A stretch of 64,000 bases of DNA from CAIYTF01 sp963664845. Its GTDB lineage: Bacteria > Bacteroidota > Ignavibacteria > Ignavibacteriales > Ignavibacteriaceae. Location of the stretch: NCBI GenBank assembly GCA_963664845.1, contig OY761615.1:5642001-5706000 (forward strand), given 5' to 3'. Each line of letters opens with the position of its first letter. The stretch's first letter is position 1. Below the pieces are notes generated by a model. The model did no database searches, was not told where the DNA came from, and saw only the letters and a list, made by a program, of their open reading frames with translations. The position numbers and the translations under genes are program-made. Shown in pieces: positions 51,829 through 60,720 of this stretch.

Positions 51829-51861
51829 TGCATTGCATAACGTCAGACGTTGTGCAATGTA
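51829..51861. repeat. long palindrome
   Basis: TGCATTGCATAACGTC and GACGTTGTGCAATGTA are complementary at 14 of 16 positions and nearly abut. A third TGCATTGCATGG follows at 51866. The structure is a strong cruciform or hairpin with no adjacent gene. Confidence 0.6.
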
Positions 51862-52213
51862 TGGTGCATTGCATGGAGGCATATTGGAGCACTCATACAG
51901 GTTGCAATGCCGCACCTACTGATGCTACAATAATTTCATCCCTGCGGAATTTTGAACGTTACATTGTGTATTAAGTAGACGGCTATGTGCTTTCACGGGT
52001 ATGACAGGCTGCTTGTGCATTGGCACAGGTTTGAAAATATTATCTATAAACAACAACTGTATTGTACCACAGTAGAATAGATCTGATAATTCCACATCCG
52101 TCCAAAATAAATGGGTCATGTATGCAACTATTGAACGTGCCAGTTCCCCTAGATGTTGAATAATGTAATTTTACAGCCAAATTAAATATTCGCCATCAAG
52201 GGTAAGGGAATGG

Positions 52214-52233
52214 ATACCCACCTTCGCGGGTAT
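52214..52233. repeat. dispersed hairpin repeat (ATACCC / GGGTAT)
   Basis: ATACCC pairs with GGGTAT around an eight-base loop, followed by GACAGC. A half copy lies near 51998. This is the widespread 'CGGGNATGACA' type of intergenic repeat. Confidence 0.5.
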
Positions 52234-52393
52234 GACAGCAGGGGGATCAATTCACAGAATGGTACAAGAATGTACTATTCAGCTTGTTTTGAAGAATTCC
52301 TACGTCAATAGAAATTGTATTGGACAGCAGTGTATAATTCTGCTTTTAAGAATGCTTTCTATTTGGCAAACAACCAAAAATTGATTAATTTGA

Positions 52394-52497
52394 GGTGCCA
52401 GGTAATACTTAACATTGCGGCACCCAACCCCGTGAGGTCCGGAAGGAAGCAGCGGTCAGTGATTTCAATGTGTAAGTGTTTTCCTGGCATTTTTTTA
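52394..52497 (+). ncRNA. ffs: small signal recognition particle RNA (4.5S type)
   Basis: The conserved SRP domain IV loop GTCCGGAAGGAAGCAGCGG is present at 52437-52455. Its flanks fold into one long hairpin: TGCCAGG at 52396-52402 pairs with CCTGGCA at 52483-52489, and inner words (ACTTA with TAAGT, AACATT with AATGTG) pair as well. The T-run at 52490-52496 terminates the transcript. The size of about 100 nt is that of the short bacterial SRP RNA without an Alu domain. It binds Ffh for co-translational membrane targeting. Confidence 0.93.
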
Positions 52498-52971
52498 TTT
52501 AAATGTGCGGGTCGGGATCATAAACTCCAGATATCCGGCTCCGATCCTGGCTTTCCCCTCAAACCCGATTTTGACTATCATCCCCTTCTTGAAATTGATA
52601 TATGCACCAGGTCCAGAGATCAATTCCGCAGTATAATGCGAGAATGAAGGTTCATGCCCGACGAAAGCAACGTTGTTTCCCTTGAGAGCATTTGCGATCT
52701 CAACAATTGATTTGGGATCTCCGTTTACTATCGTGCGGTCGAAGATGATATCAGGCTTAAAATTGAACGAATCCTTAATAATTTCCGCTGTTTCTGCCGC
52801 GCGCGTGAGGGGTGACGAAACAATGAAATCGAACTGACCAATCAGTTTTTTCCAGCCTTCCACGGCTTTTTGCAATACTATTTTTCCGTCTTCGGTCAAT
52901 CGCCTGTCATAATCGCTCACCTGTCTGCTCACTGGCTCAGCTTCACCGTGACGAATAAGAAAAATATTCAT
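52495..52971 (-). CDS. sixA: SixA-type phosphohistidine phosphatase
   Basis: The 158-residue protein is a small histidine phosphatase with the catalytic IFLIRHGEAEP at the N-terminus. DFIVSSPLTRAAETAEII follows, and the second catalytic histidine lies in VAFVGHEPSFSHYTA. The small size and the lack of an insert fit SixA rather than phosphoglycerate mutase. SixA removes phosphate from histidine residues of signalling or PTS proteins. It follows the lipoprotein gene by nine bases, so the two are likely cotranscribed. Its stop overlaps the T-run of the SRP RNA. Confidence 0.88.
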   Translation of the reverse strand: MNIFLIRHGEAEPVSRQVSDYDRRLTEDGKIVLQKAVEGWKKLIGQFDFIVSSPLTRAAETAEIIKDSFNFKPDIIFDRTIVNGDPKSIVEIANALKGNNVAFVGHEPSFSHYTAELISGPGAYINFKKGMIVKIGFEGKARIGAGYLEFMIPTRTFK

Positions 52972-52980
52972 GGAATTTCC

Positions 52981-54171
52981 TCAGCAATCGATGTTGAATG
53001 AATTAATGATCTGTTCGTATTCTCCGCCGTAGGTTTTATATGAGGTTTGGGGTGCTTCGAAAATCATCAGATATTTTTTACTCACGCAGGTATATTCAAA
53101 GAACCTAAGGAAGCTTCTCTTGAAGGGTATTTTCTCAGTGTAGCGAACCGAATAATTCTTGGTAGCGGAAAGGTCCAGCTGGTAGTTTACAAAAGCTTCA
53201 GCCATTTCGCTTGAGGGGATTTCTATCACGGCTATTTTGGCACCTTCAGCAGAGTTGGAATATAAGGTACCCCGCATTGGCTTTTTCAACTGACTTGAAA
53301 TGAAAATATTTTTTTCGGTTGTCCAACCGGCCGGCGGCAGTGTAATGGAGAAACCCGCTCTTTTATCGGCGGCATTACTGTAGTTTTTCCCGGAATCAGG
53401 CGGAGCCAGATTTCCAATGGAAGCCAAGGCACCCTTTTTATCGAAGATCTGGTCATCGCTGAATTTTTTCTTGTACAACAGGATCAAATTCTCAACTGCT
53501 TCATCAAATGGTTTTCCATCACCGTGGAAGGTCATGCTGGTTGTATCGAGCACGTACCGTGCAATACGCTGTTTCAGAAGCTTTTCCGGCTTGGCTTCAA
53601 TATTCATCGTAATCACTTCTGGTTGTGCACGGTCAAGCTTCTGAGTCAATAAACTGGTTGAGTCATCATATTTAAGAAAAATTCTAAGGGCTACAACAGC
53701 GCTGTCTTTCTTCACGCCGTAAAGAGTGAGTCGTTCGAGCTGGATATTATCTTTCGAGCGGAACGACTCAGTAATACCAATAAAGGGCACCTTGGTTTGC
53801 TCAAACCTTGCCTGGGTTAGGTTCCCGTTTAGCGACTTATCCAGAAGCAGAAGGTTCAGCGATGAATCATATATAGCGAATCGGTTATAAAAAGGATTGG
53901 GATATTCAAGCAAAACGGTATACACCCTTTTGCCGGGTTTAACTGAAAAACTGTCAATTGTGAAGCTGTTATACCGCGGATTAACCGGTATTGACAAATC
54001 AAACAGTTGAGAAAGCGTGTCATTGGCATGTGCATCGCCCCGCATTGCCCGGAGAATGGCCTCCTGAAAACTTGGAACGCTGAATAATTTCTTTTCGGGG
54101 CCGCCACAACCGGAGACAAGCGCGATGGTTGAGATTACGGCAACTACCAGGGGAATGATTTTTTTATACAT
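52981..54171 (-). CDS. lipoprotein of unknown function
   Basis: The 396-residue product has a lipoprotein signal: a hydrophobic stretch and the lipobox LVSGC, giving Cys22 as the lipidated residue. The mature part is mostly beta-rich (SFTIDSFSVKPGKRVYTVLL, FYNRFAIYD), with a C-terminal region like SITLPPAGWTT that resembles PsbP/MOG1-type folds. I recognise no family with certainty. It is probably anchored in the outer or inner membrane. It shares a transcription unit with sixA. The start ATG at 54171 fits the signal. Confidence 0.6.
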   Translation of the reverse strand: MYKKIIPLVVAVISTIALVSGCGGPEKKLFSVPSFQEAILRAMRGDAHANDTLSQLFDLSIPVNPRYNSFTIDSFSVKPGKRVYTVLLEYPNPFYNRFAIYDSSLNLLLLDKSLNGNLTQARFEQTKVPFIGITESFRSKDNIQLERLTLYGVKKDSAVVALRIFLKYDDSTSLLTQKLDRAQPEVITMNIEAKPEKLLKQRIARYVLDTTSMTFHGDGKPFDEAVENLILLYKKKFSDDQIFDKKGALASIGNLAPPDSGKNYSNAADKRAGFSITLPPAGWTTEKNIFISSQLKKPMRGTLYSNSAEGAKIAVIEIPSSEMAEAFVNYQLDLSATKNYSVRYTEKIPFKRSFLRFFEYTCVSKKYLMIFEAPQTSYKTYGGEYEQIINSFNIDC

Positions 54172-54361
54172 AAAATCCGGTTTATACGATTAATTTCTTT
54201 GAATAAGGTAAAATAGTGAAGTTTCAGGAAAGATCGAACCGAAAATTTGTGGAAATTTCTCAGCTGGATTTTTAGTAATTTTGTTTTACCGATTTTTGTA
54301 GGCATGCCTGACAAAGCACGATATATCTTGACTACGACAAATTATTAAGAAAGAGATCAAA

Positions 54362-55183
54362 ATGCGTTGGTTTATAATTTTTCTTTTCGTTTGCACAAGG
54401 CTCTTTGCTTTTTCTACAGATGATACCTGCAAGACTTTGCTCGCAGAAGGAAAGCTTCTGTACCACCTGGAAAAAGCTTCCTGGTACGCATCTGATTTCT
54501 ATCAAGAGCACATAAACAACGGTAAGCATCCCATGGGTGGATATGTTTCTTACCTGGGTACTGATGAGCACGTCATTACAGTAATTTATGACCGGGCCGA
54601 TTCATCAAAGGTATTGGCACGACTTATGTTTGCAGCCCTCGCAACCCCGACGCCGGCAATTGTGGATGTTGAAAACAATAAAGCTACTTCTCAGGAGCTT
54701 AATTTAATAGCACTCCGACAAGATGCCAAACGCCAAATTCAATTTGATCAAGACAGGTTTTTTTATTTCAACAACGATTTTCCATTGAATCTTATTCCGC
54801 TCATTCAGGGTGAGAGCTGCCGTGTGTTTATAATACCCGGTCCGCATTCAAACAATGTGCTCTATTTGGGTAATGATTATGTTTTGACCTATGACGCAAA
54901 GAATGAACTTGTCAAAAAAGACAAGCTACACAAGTCCGTGATACCCTGCTATTTCACCTATGAAGGCCTAGAAATAACAAGTTCGATTGATTCACATGTT
55001 TTGCATGAGTTTATAACTTCAACCGACATTTGCACCCTGCTACTTTATAAAGAATTTTCGAAGTGGAAATCGTCTGAGGTTCTGGGAAGAGAACATCATT
55101 CTATTTTGGATATCCAGAATGAAACTCTCGAGATAATCACCAGAGAAGAGTATGACAAGCGCGAGACAAAAAAGCAGCAGTAA
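54362..55183 (+). CDS. exported protein of unknown function
   Basis: The 273-residue product begins with a short signal peptide (MRWFIIFLFVCTRLFAF) and has no further membrane segment. Visible features are an aromatic N-terminal half with HLEKASWYASDFYQEHI, LGTDEHVITVIYDR and FFYFNNDFPLNLIPLI. A C-terminal LLLYKEFSKWKSSEVL precedes a charged tail. I recognise no family. The context (lipoprotein gene to the left on the opposite strand, RlaP gene to the right) gives no functional clue. Confidence 0.6.
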   Translation: MRWFIIFLFVCTRLFAFSTDDTCKTLLAEGKLLYHLEKASWYASDFYQEHINNGKHPMGGYVSYLGTDEHVITVIYDRADSSKVLARLMFAALATPTPAIVDVENNKATSQELNLIALRQDAKRQIQFDQDRFFYFNNDFPLNLIPLIQGESCRVFIIPGPHSNNVLYLGNDYVLTYDAKNELVKKDKLHKSVIPCYFTYEGLEITSSIDSHVLHEFITSTDICTLLLYKEFSKWKSSEVLGREHHSILDIQNETLEIITREEYDKRETKKQQ

Positions 55184-55255
55184 TTTTTGTAACCCTAATC
55201 TTCAAGTCTGTGTAAAAAGCAACAACAATTTATAACTTATAAGATTTTGAGGCAT

Positions 55256-56029
55256 TCACTTGTGCCAAACCTCAGTTAAAGCAGAACGGAATATCTCATC
55301 AAGAGTTGACGTTACCGGTTGTTCAATTGCTTCCAAAGTCTTTACCCTTTCAGAAAAGAAAGCCAATCTGTCTTTAAGATGTTTATTCAACACATCGCTT
55401 TTAGGCTCCATCTTCAGTTCATCTCCTCTTTTTTTCCGCAACAATAACTTGCTGATTTCAGATAAAAGGGATTGCTCCTTAACAACACTTTCTACCAACT
55501 TAGAGAATTCCATCGGCGGCATTGTGCCTTTACTTTCAATCCACTCACAAGCCAGTACTGTTCGAAGTGCATAAAAATATTTTTTTAGATTCACTTTCTC
55601 GGCTTGCAAATGTTCGGTAAAAGTACTCTCAGCTATATGTAAATAATGATGCATACAGGAACGCGGATTGAAATAGTACTCCCCAAGTTTTCTCAATTTT
55701 GGGATTACAATATCATCTTCATAATACACAAATGGACTTCTAAGCCATTCAAACAACGGAGGATTTGATTTTCTGAACAAGCGAAGCGTTTTTCTCAATT
55801 CCCAACCAGCCAGGTCCAGATTATTCTCCAGCATTCTTACCTGCGAATCCTTCAGTAAATCGATTCGCAAATACCACTCGGGCGGATGAATATATATGTA
55901 GCGCACATCCCAGTCACTGTCTTTAGAAGCAAAACCCCATGCCCTACTCCCGGATTCTACCGCGTACAGAATTTTTATATTTGAAGAATTTTCGATTCGT
56001 TTTAATTCACTCTTGATTTCGGTTTCCAT
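55256..56029 (-). CDS. RlaP-type nucleotidyltransferase domain protein
   Basis: The 257-residue product matches the RNA-ligase-associated nucleotidyltransferase family (Pfam Nuc-transf, RlaP). The minimal nucleotidyltransferase core is ILYAVESGSRAWGFASKDSD, followed by WDVRYIYIHPPEWYLRI. This gives the GSxxxG...DxDxR metal-binding pattern. The rest is helical, with MHHYLHIAEST. RlaP proteins are predicted to modify RNA ends together with RNA ligases, but no ligase is encoded near here. The ATG at 56029 gives the usual N-terminus. It is 44 bases past the uvrC stop on the same strand. Confidence 0.8.
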   Translation of the reverse strand: METEIKSELKRIENSSNIKILYAVESGSRAWGFASKDSDWDVRYIYIHPPEWYLRIDLLKDSQVRMLENNLDLAGWELRKTLRLFRKSNPPLFEWLRSPFVYYEDDIVIPKLRKLGEYYFNPRSCMHHYLHIAESTFTEHLQAEKVNLKKYFYALRTVLACEWIESKGTMPPMEFSKLVESVVKEQSLLSEISKLLLRKKRGDELKMEPKSDVLNKHLKDRLAFFSERVKTLEAIEQPVTSTLDEIFRSALTEVWHK

Positions 56030-56073
56030 AAAATAACAACCTATTTTGATATAAAGTAAAGTAGAGAATTATT

Positions 56074-57987
56074 CTATGGGGTATTCTCTTTTAAAACAGA
56101 ATCTGATGGGGGACGTTCATTGCGAGCAATTTTCAATTCATCGCTATCAATCTGGGCTTTTTCTTCATCCTTATGAAAAAACTCCCAAACCACTTTCCCC
56201 TTTGCCTTACCTATGGCCTTTTGCAAGGTTTCCAGATCGGCAGTCTGGATTGCCGTAAAGCTTTCGAAGCTTTTTAACAACGCTTGTGCGGTCTTCCCGC
56301 CAATTCCTTTGATGTCTGCCAATTCAGTGCTTATAATACGCTTGGATCTTCGCAACCGATGGAAGCTGATAGCGTAGCGGTGCGTCTCGTCGCGGATGAT
56401 CTGTAACAGTTTCAGAGCTGAAGAAGTCTTGGGAATTATCACCGGGTTCGAATCACCCTGTAGAAAAATTTCTTCCAGACGTTTTGCCAGTCCAATGATC
56501 TCAAAGCCTTTGACACGGATTTCCCGCAGTGCAGCAACAGCACTTGAAAGTTGTCCCTTGCCACCGTCGATCATTATAAGGTCCGGCAGGGGCTGTTTCT
56601 CATCTGTCAGGCGTTTATACCTTCTGGTCACCACCTGGAACATACTCTCAAAATCATTTGGACCGTCTTCAATCCCTTCGATGATAAATTTCCGGTATTC
56701 GCTCTTCCGGGGTTTTCCGTCGACAAACACTACCATTCCTGCAACAATGTCGCTGGCCTGAAGGTTGGAAATGTCAAAGCACTCTATACGTCGCGGCAGT
56801 TTATTCAATCGTAAATCCCGCTTCAAGGACGCGAGCGTATGCGGAACGTCGCCATCTTTCTTCATCTTTTGCAATTGGATTTCGCCCAACTGCAGATTGG
56901 CATTCTCCCGGCACATTTTAACCAGTGACTTAAGATCGCCGCGCTTGGGTGAAAACAGATTCACTTTTTTATCGGCCCGCTCGGTGAGCCACTGACTCAA
57001 TGAATCATCCTCGGGTGGCTCGATCTCCAGGATTATCTCTTTGGGGATATCCACATATTCATTAGCGTAATACTGTTTGATGGTTGAAAGATAGACTTCA
57101 TCAATAGGAGTAAGTTCATCAACACTTATGCCGATTTGTTTCTTTGAGATCAGCTTCCCTGCCCTGATGTTGAAGATACTGCATGCAGCATCTTTGCCCA
57201 CTGCCGCAATTGCTATTATGTCGCGGTCCACATCATCCTCGGAAACAATCTTTTGCCGCTCTGACAGGACTTCCATCCGCTGTAGCTTATCGCGCAACTC
57301 TGCGGCTTTCTCGAACATGAACTCTTCAGAGGCTTTCTGCATCTGTTGCTTCAGCTCCTTAATCAGTTCACCGGTTTTCCCGGCAATGGCACGCACTGCC
57401 TGGTTCACCAGTTCACGGTATGCTTCCTGCGCAAGCAAGCCTTCGCATGGGCCATCACATTTTTTAATGTGGTAGTCAAGACATACTTTGAATTTCTTCT
57501 GCTCAATGGCTTCAGCGGTTATTGCAAGGCGACAGCTTCTGATCTTGAAAATATGGTTAATGATCCGCAGCGAAGCCTTCATGTTCCGCACATCCGTGTA
57601 CGGGCCGAAATATTTTGACCCATCTCGTACTATCTGACGAGTATAGAAAATCCGCGGGTAGGGTTCATTGGTGACTTTGATATAGGGAAAAGATTTATCA
57701 TCCTTGAGCAGGACGTTGTATCTCGGTTTAAGCTGCTTTATAAGATTATTTTCAAGGACCAGAGCCTCAATCTCAGAATCAGTCACGATCATCTGGAGAT
57801 CGTGGATTTTCTGTGTCATGATAGCTATTCGTGCTGAAGGTTGGTTGGTCAGGAAATAGGTGCGTACCCGATTCTTAAGGTTTTTTGCCTTACCTACATA
57901 GAGTATCTTACCCTTGTCGTTAAAAAATTGATAGACTCCCGGAGTCTCAGGTAAATTATCAATTTTCGATTTGAGGTTTTCATTCAT
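56074..57987 (-). CDS. uvrC: excinuclease ABC subunit C
   Basis: UvrC makes both incisions in nucleotide excision repair. The 637-residue protein has the GIY-YIG domain (PGVYQFF, KILYVGKAKNLKNRV) for the 3' cut and a UVR motif in KASEEFMFEKAAELRDKLQ. An RNase-H-like domain holds ECFDISNLQASDIVAGMVVF and LIMIDGGKGQL for the 5' cut, and helix-hairpin-helix motifs lie near the C-terminus (IKGIGGKTAQALL). Length is typical. It would be the partner for lesions flagged by the alkyltransferase-like protein at 14763-15089. Confidence 0.97.
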   Translation of the reverse strand: MNENLKSKIDNLPETPGVYQFFNDKGKILYVGKAKNLKNRVRTYFLTNQPSARIAIMTQKIHDLQMIVTDSEIEALVLENNLIKQLKPRYNVLLKDDKSFPYIKVTNEPYPRIFYTRQIVRDGSKYFGPYTDVRNMKASLRIINHIFKIRSCRLAITAEAIEQKKFKVCLDYHIKKCDGPCEGLLAQEAYRELVNQAVRAIAGKTGELIKELKQQMQKASEEFMFEKAAELRDKLQRMEVLSERQKIVSEDDVDRDIIAIAAVGKDAACSIFNIRAGKLISKKQIGISVDELTPIDEVYLSTIKQYYANEYVDIPKEIILEIEPPEDDSLSQWLTERADKKVNLFSPKRGDLKSLVKMCRENANLQLGEIQLQKMKKDGDVPHTLASLKRDLRLNKLPRRIECFDISNLQASDIVAGMVVFVDGKPRKSEYRKFIIEGIEDGPNDFESMFQVVTRRYKRLTDEKQPLPDLIMIDGGKGQLSSAVAALREIRVKGFEIIGLAKRLEEIFLQGDSNPVIIPKTSSALKLLQIIRDETHRYAISFHRLRRSKRIISTELADIKGIGGKTAQALLKSFESFTAIQTADLETLQKAIGKAKGKVVWEFFHKDEEKAQIDSDELKIARNERPPSDSVLKENTP

Positions 57988-58004
57988 AGTAATCTCTCAT
58001 GCTG

Positions 58005-58027
58005 CCCTCCCTTTCACCAAGGGAGGG
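58005..58027. repeat. palindromic G/C-rich hairpin repeat, second unit
   Basis: CCCTCCCTT pairs with AAGGGAGGG around TCACC, followed by AGCGAGGGAGGTT. It shares its layout with the hairpin at 5823-5845 and lies between glgC and uvrC. It might also help separate the two genes. Confidence 0.55.
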
Positions 58028-58053
58028 AGCGAGGGAGGTTTCAAACGTTACAG

Positions 58054-59289
58054 CTAAAAATGATAGTTCTTTGGAATAACAACAATGCCGGACTCAGTTA
58101 CGGTAAACCGTTTTTTATCCTTGATAGGATCGAATCCGATCTCCTCTCCTTCAGGTACAATTACGTTTTTGTCGATGATGGCCCTTCTGATCTTCGCACG
58201 GCGTCCGATATCGCAACTGTTCATAACAATTGAATCGGTTATATAGGAATAACTGTTAACCCGGACGTTAGCACCAATTATGGAACGTTCGACAAGGCCT
58301 CCGGAAACGATAGTTCCGTCGCAAATCATTGAATTCAATGTACGTCCGATTCGTTCGCCTTCGTGAGACAGTGTTTTGGCAGGCGGATATTGATTCTGAT
58401 AGGTCCTGGTAGGCCAGTCATAATCATATAAGTTAAATTCAGGATTGACGCTTATTAAATCCATACTCGCGTCATAATAGCTGTCGATGGTTCCGATGTC
58501 TTTCCAATAGGGTTTGCTCTTTTTGTTTTCATCAACAAAAATATGAGCCATAACACTGTAGTTTGAACGGATCATATAGGGAATGATATCCTGGCCAAAA
58601 TCGTGGCTTTTTATCTTCTTTTGCTGCATTTCATTCAGCACTTCTTTCAAAGCAGCTTCATTGAAAATGTAGATTCCCATGTTGACCATGGAATAGCCTT
58701 TTTTATTGGGATCTTCCGGCGGAACAGGTGGCTTCTCAATGAACGACTCGACGCGGTAATTGGCATCAATTCCAACCACACCAAAGCGTGAAGCTTCTTC
58801 TGAAGGGACTTCCATACAGGCGATGGACAAGTCGCAATTGGTGTCGTTATGGAACTGAAGCATTTTCAGATAATCCATCTTGTAGATGTGGTCACCGCTG
58901 AGTATTAATAATCGTTTTGATTTTCGTTCTGAGAACAGATTCATATTTTGATAAATGGCATTAGCTGTTCCCAAATACCAATCACCATTCAGTTTGCGTT
59001 GTGGGGGCACTGTATAGATGAACTCACCTAATTCAGGATTGAAAATGCTCCACGCTTCCGAAATGTGTTGATTTAGGGAATCAGACTTGTACTGAACCAA
59101 TATATAGATCCTGCGAAGTCCGGAATTAAGGCAATTGGAAAGGGCAAAGTCGATAATTCTATATTTCCCGCCGAAGGGAACAGCAGGTTTTGAGCGGAAT
59201 AAAGTCAAGGGATTGAGCCTTTCGCCCTGTCCGCCGGCAAGAATCATCGTGACCGTATCGCGAAGAATTGATGAACCTGGGAATATCAT
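58054..59289 (-). CDS. glgC: glucose-1-phosphate adenylyltransferase
   Basis: GlgC makes ADP-glucose, the committed step of bacterial glycogen synthesis. The 411-residue protein has the nucleotide loop ILAGGQGERLNPLTLFRSKP, VPFGGKYRIIDFALSN, LSGDHIYKMDY, VESFIEKPP and a left-handed beta-helix C-terminus (VERSIIGANVRVNSYSYITD). Length is normal. It faces ychF on the plus strand. Together with the amylo-1,6-glucosidase-type protein at 60721, it marks an alpha-glucan neighbourhood. Confidence 0.95.
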   Translation of the reverse strand: MIFPGSSILRDTVTMILAGGQGERLNPLTLFRSKPAVPFGGKYRIIDFALSNCLNSGLRRIYILVQYKSDSLNQHISEAWSIFNPELGEFIYTVPPQRKLNGDWYLGTANAIYQNMNLFSERKSKRLLILSGDHIYKMDYLKMLQFHNDTNCDLSIACMEVPSEEASRFGVVGIDANYRVESFIEKPPVPPEDPNKKGYSMVNMGIYIFNEAALKEVLNEMQQKKIKSHDFGQDIIPYMIRSNYSVMAHIFVDENKKSKPYWKDIGTIDSYYDASMDLISVNPEFNLYDYDWPTRTYQNQYPPAKTLSHEGERIGRTLNSMICDGTIVSGGLVERSIIGANVRVNSYSYITDSIVMNSCDIGRRAKIRRAIIDKNVIVPEGEEIGFDPIKDKKRFTVTESGIVVIPKNYHF

Positions 59290-59417
59290 ATCAATACCAC
59301 ATTTTGTTAACGTCCTGCTAATTTAATGAAAATATTCTTAAGAGTAAACCTTTCATTGTTTCCCGACGCCGATATCAATATATTTAATTTTATTATTTCA
59401 TTAAATTTATTGGGCAT

Positions 59418-60491
59418 ATGCAAATAGGATTAATCGGATTTCAAAATTCAGGAAAAACAACACTTTTCCAGACTCTCACCTCCTCTTCCGGACTCGAAGG
59501 GAAAAGCAGTTCACAACGGGCAGTGGTAAACGTTCCGGACTCAAGACTGGATAAAATGATTGAATTATTCAATCCCAAGAGTTCGGTATACGCAATGCTG
59601 GAATTCCTTGATGTTACAGGACTTACGGTATCGGAGGAAGGAAAAGTAAAAATCACATCCGATTTCATAAATACCGTCAAAAACAGCGATGCACTGATCC
59701 ATGTTGTTCGTCAGTTTAAAAATGATGCAGTCCCACACCCGGAAGTGTCAATTAACCCCGGTCGGGATATTGAGTTTTTTGAGACAGAATTTCTGCTCTC
59801 CGACATGACCCTGGTCGAAAAAAGACTGGAGAAGATCGAGAAGGAAATCCAAAAAACCAAAAGCGAACAGGCAACCCGGGAATTGCCGGTTTTCAAGAAA
59901 ATTATGGCACATCTTGAGCAGGAAAAGCCTGTCAGAACGCTTGTGCTGGACCCTACAGACGCCAAAACACTGGCTGGATATCAATTCCTGTCCGGCAAAC
60001 CCCTTATTATCGGGATCAATTTGGATGAAGATTCCAAAGATGCCTCCGAACGATTGGTGACCGATTTGGAAAACCGGTTCGGAAAAGACAAATTTCCCGT
60101 TTTCCCATTCTTTGCCCAATTTGAATATGAGCTTGCCCAACTGCCCCCTGAAGAAGCTGAGGTCTTTAAATCAGACTTTGGGATTTCGGAATCAGCACTG
60201 GACAAGATACTGAGGACCACCTATGATCTGCTAGGCCTTCAATCGTTTTTCACCATTGGCGAAGACGAGTGCCGCGCATGGACTATTAGAAAAAATATGA
60301 CGGCTCAGGAAGCTGCCGGTGTAATTCATACCGATTTTTATGCAAAATTCATACGTGCTGAAGTAGTGCATTATGATGATTACGTGAAACACGGTTCATT
60401 CCAGAAGTGCAAAGATGCCGGGGTCTGGCGCCTTGAAGGAAAAGAATACATAGTGAAAGATGGCGATATTCTGAATATCCGGCATAGTTAA
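59418..60491 (+). CDS. ychF: YchF/OBG family P-loop ATPase
   Basis: The 357-residue protein has an N-terminal GTPase-like domain with P-loop GFQNSGKTTLF (GxxNxGKTT) and LDVTGLTVSEEG at the switch region. Its base-recognition NLDE fits the NxxE of this ATP-preferring family. A coiled-coil insert (KRLEKIEKEIQKTKSEQA) and the C-terminal TGS-like domain follow, with ADFYAKFIRAEVV-like text, GSFQKCKDAGVWRLEGKEY and DGDILNIRH. Length matches YchF. P-loop 'NSGKTT' replaces the usual NVGKST. YchF acts in stress and ribosome-linked regulation. Confidence 0.88.
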   Translation: MQIGLIGFQNSGKTTLFQTLTSSSGLEGKSSSQRAVVNVPDSRLDKMIELFNPKSSVYAMLEFLDVTGLTVSEEGKVKITSDFINTVKNSDALIHVVRQFKNDAVPHPEVSINPGRDIEFFETEFLLSDMTLVEKRLEKIEKEIQKTKSEQATRELPVFKKIMAHLEQEKPVRTLVLDPTDAKTLAGYQFLSGKPLIIGINLDEDSKDASERLVTDLENRFGKDKFPVFPFFAQFEYELAQLPPEEAEVFKSDFGISESALDKILRTTYDLLGLQSFFTIGEDECRAWTIRKNMTAQEAAGVIHTDFYAKFIRAEVVHYDDYVKHGSFQKCKDAGVWRLEGKEYIVKDGDILNIRHS

Positions 60492-60571
60492 TACCAAAGA
60501 CTTCTTTTTTTGTTCAATTTCAACTCTGCAAAGAGTTGAAGATTGGCAGAAATGCAATTTTATAAACTATT

Positions 60572-60657
60572 AGGCTGTCTCAGAAGGAAAAAAATGGTAC
60601 GCTGATAACGCGGATTTCCACGGATAGAAATCAAATATTTGACTTTTAAGACAGCTT
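60572..60657. mobile_element. MITE-like element with imperfect 15-base inverted ends
   Basis: AGGCTGTCTCAGAAG at 60572-60586 faces CTTTTAAGACAGCTT at 60643-60657 (12 of 15 paired). The 56-base interior has no ORF. The ends resemble those of the element at 25151-25263. It lies between ychF and the GDE-like gene. Confidence 0.45.
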
Positions 60658-60720
60658 GATGGTTTAAGACTTATCTGTAACTGAAATACCCATAAATTCT
60701 CGAACCTGGAGAATACATCT

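Larger units (their letters stand above)
51218..52393. other. 1.2 kb gap, repeat-rich, no convincing gene
   Basis: A 77-codon minus-strand frame at 51490-51723 is the longest; its product resembles nothing I know and it has only a weak upstream AGG. The rest holds a palindrome at 51829-51861, a partial repeat (CACGGGTATGACAG) near 51998 and a hairpin of the same kind at 52214-52233. Poly-pyrimidine words (TTTTACCACTTTT type) recur near 51340-51450. The SRP RNA closes the gap. Confidence 0.55.

Noticed and set aside
52315..52647. 110-codon plus frame over the SRP RNA
   Set aside because: The region is clearly the SRP RNA hairpin and the sixA gene on the other strand.
56430..56465. tRNA-like GGTTCGAATC word
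   Set aside because: It lies inside uvrC, with no acceptor or anticodon stem around it. No tRNA could be supported anywhere in the window.
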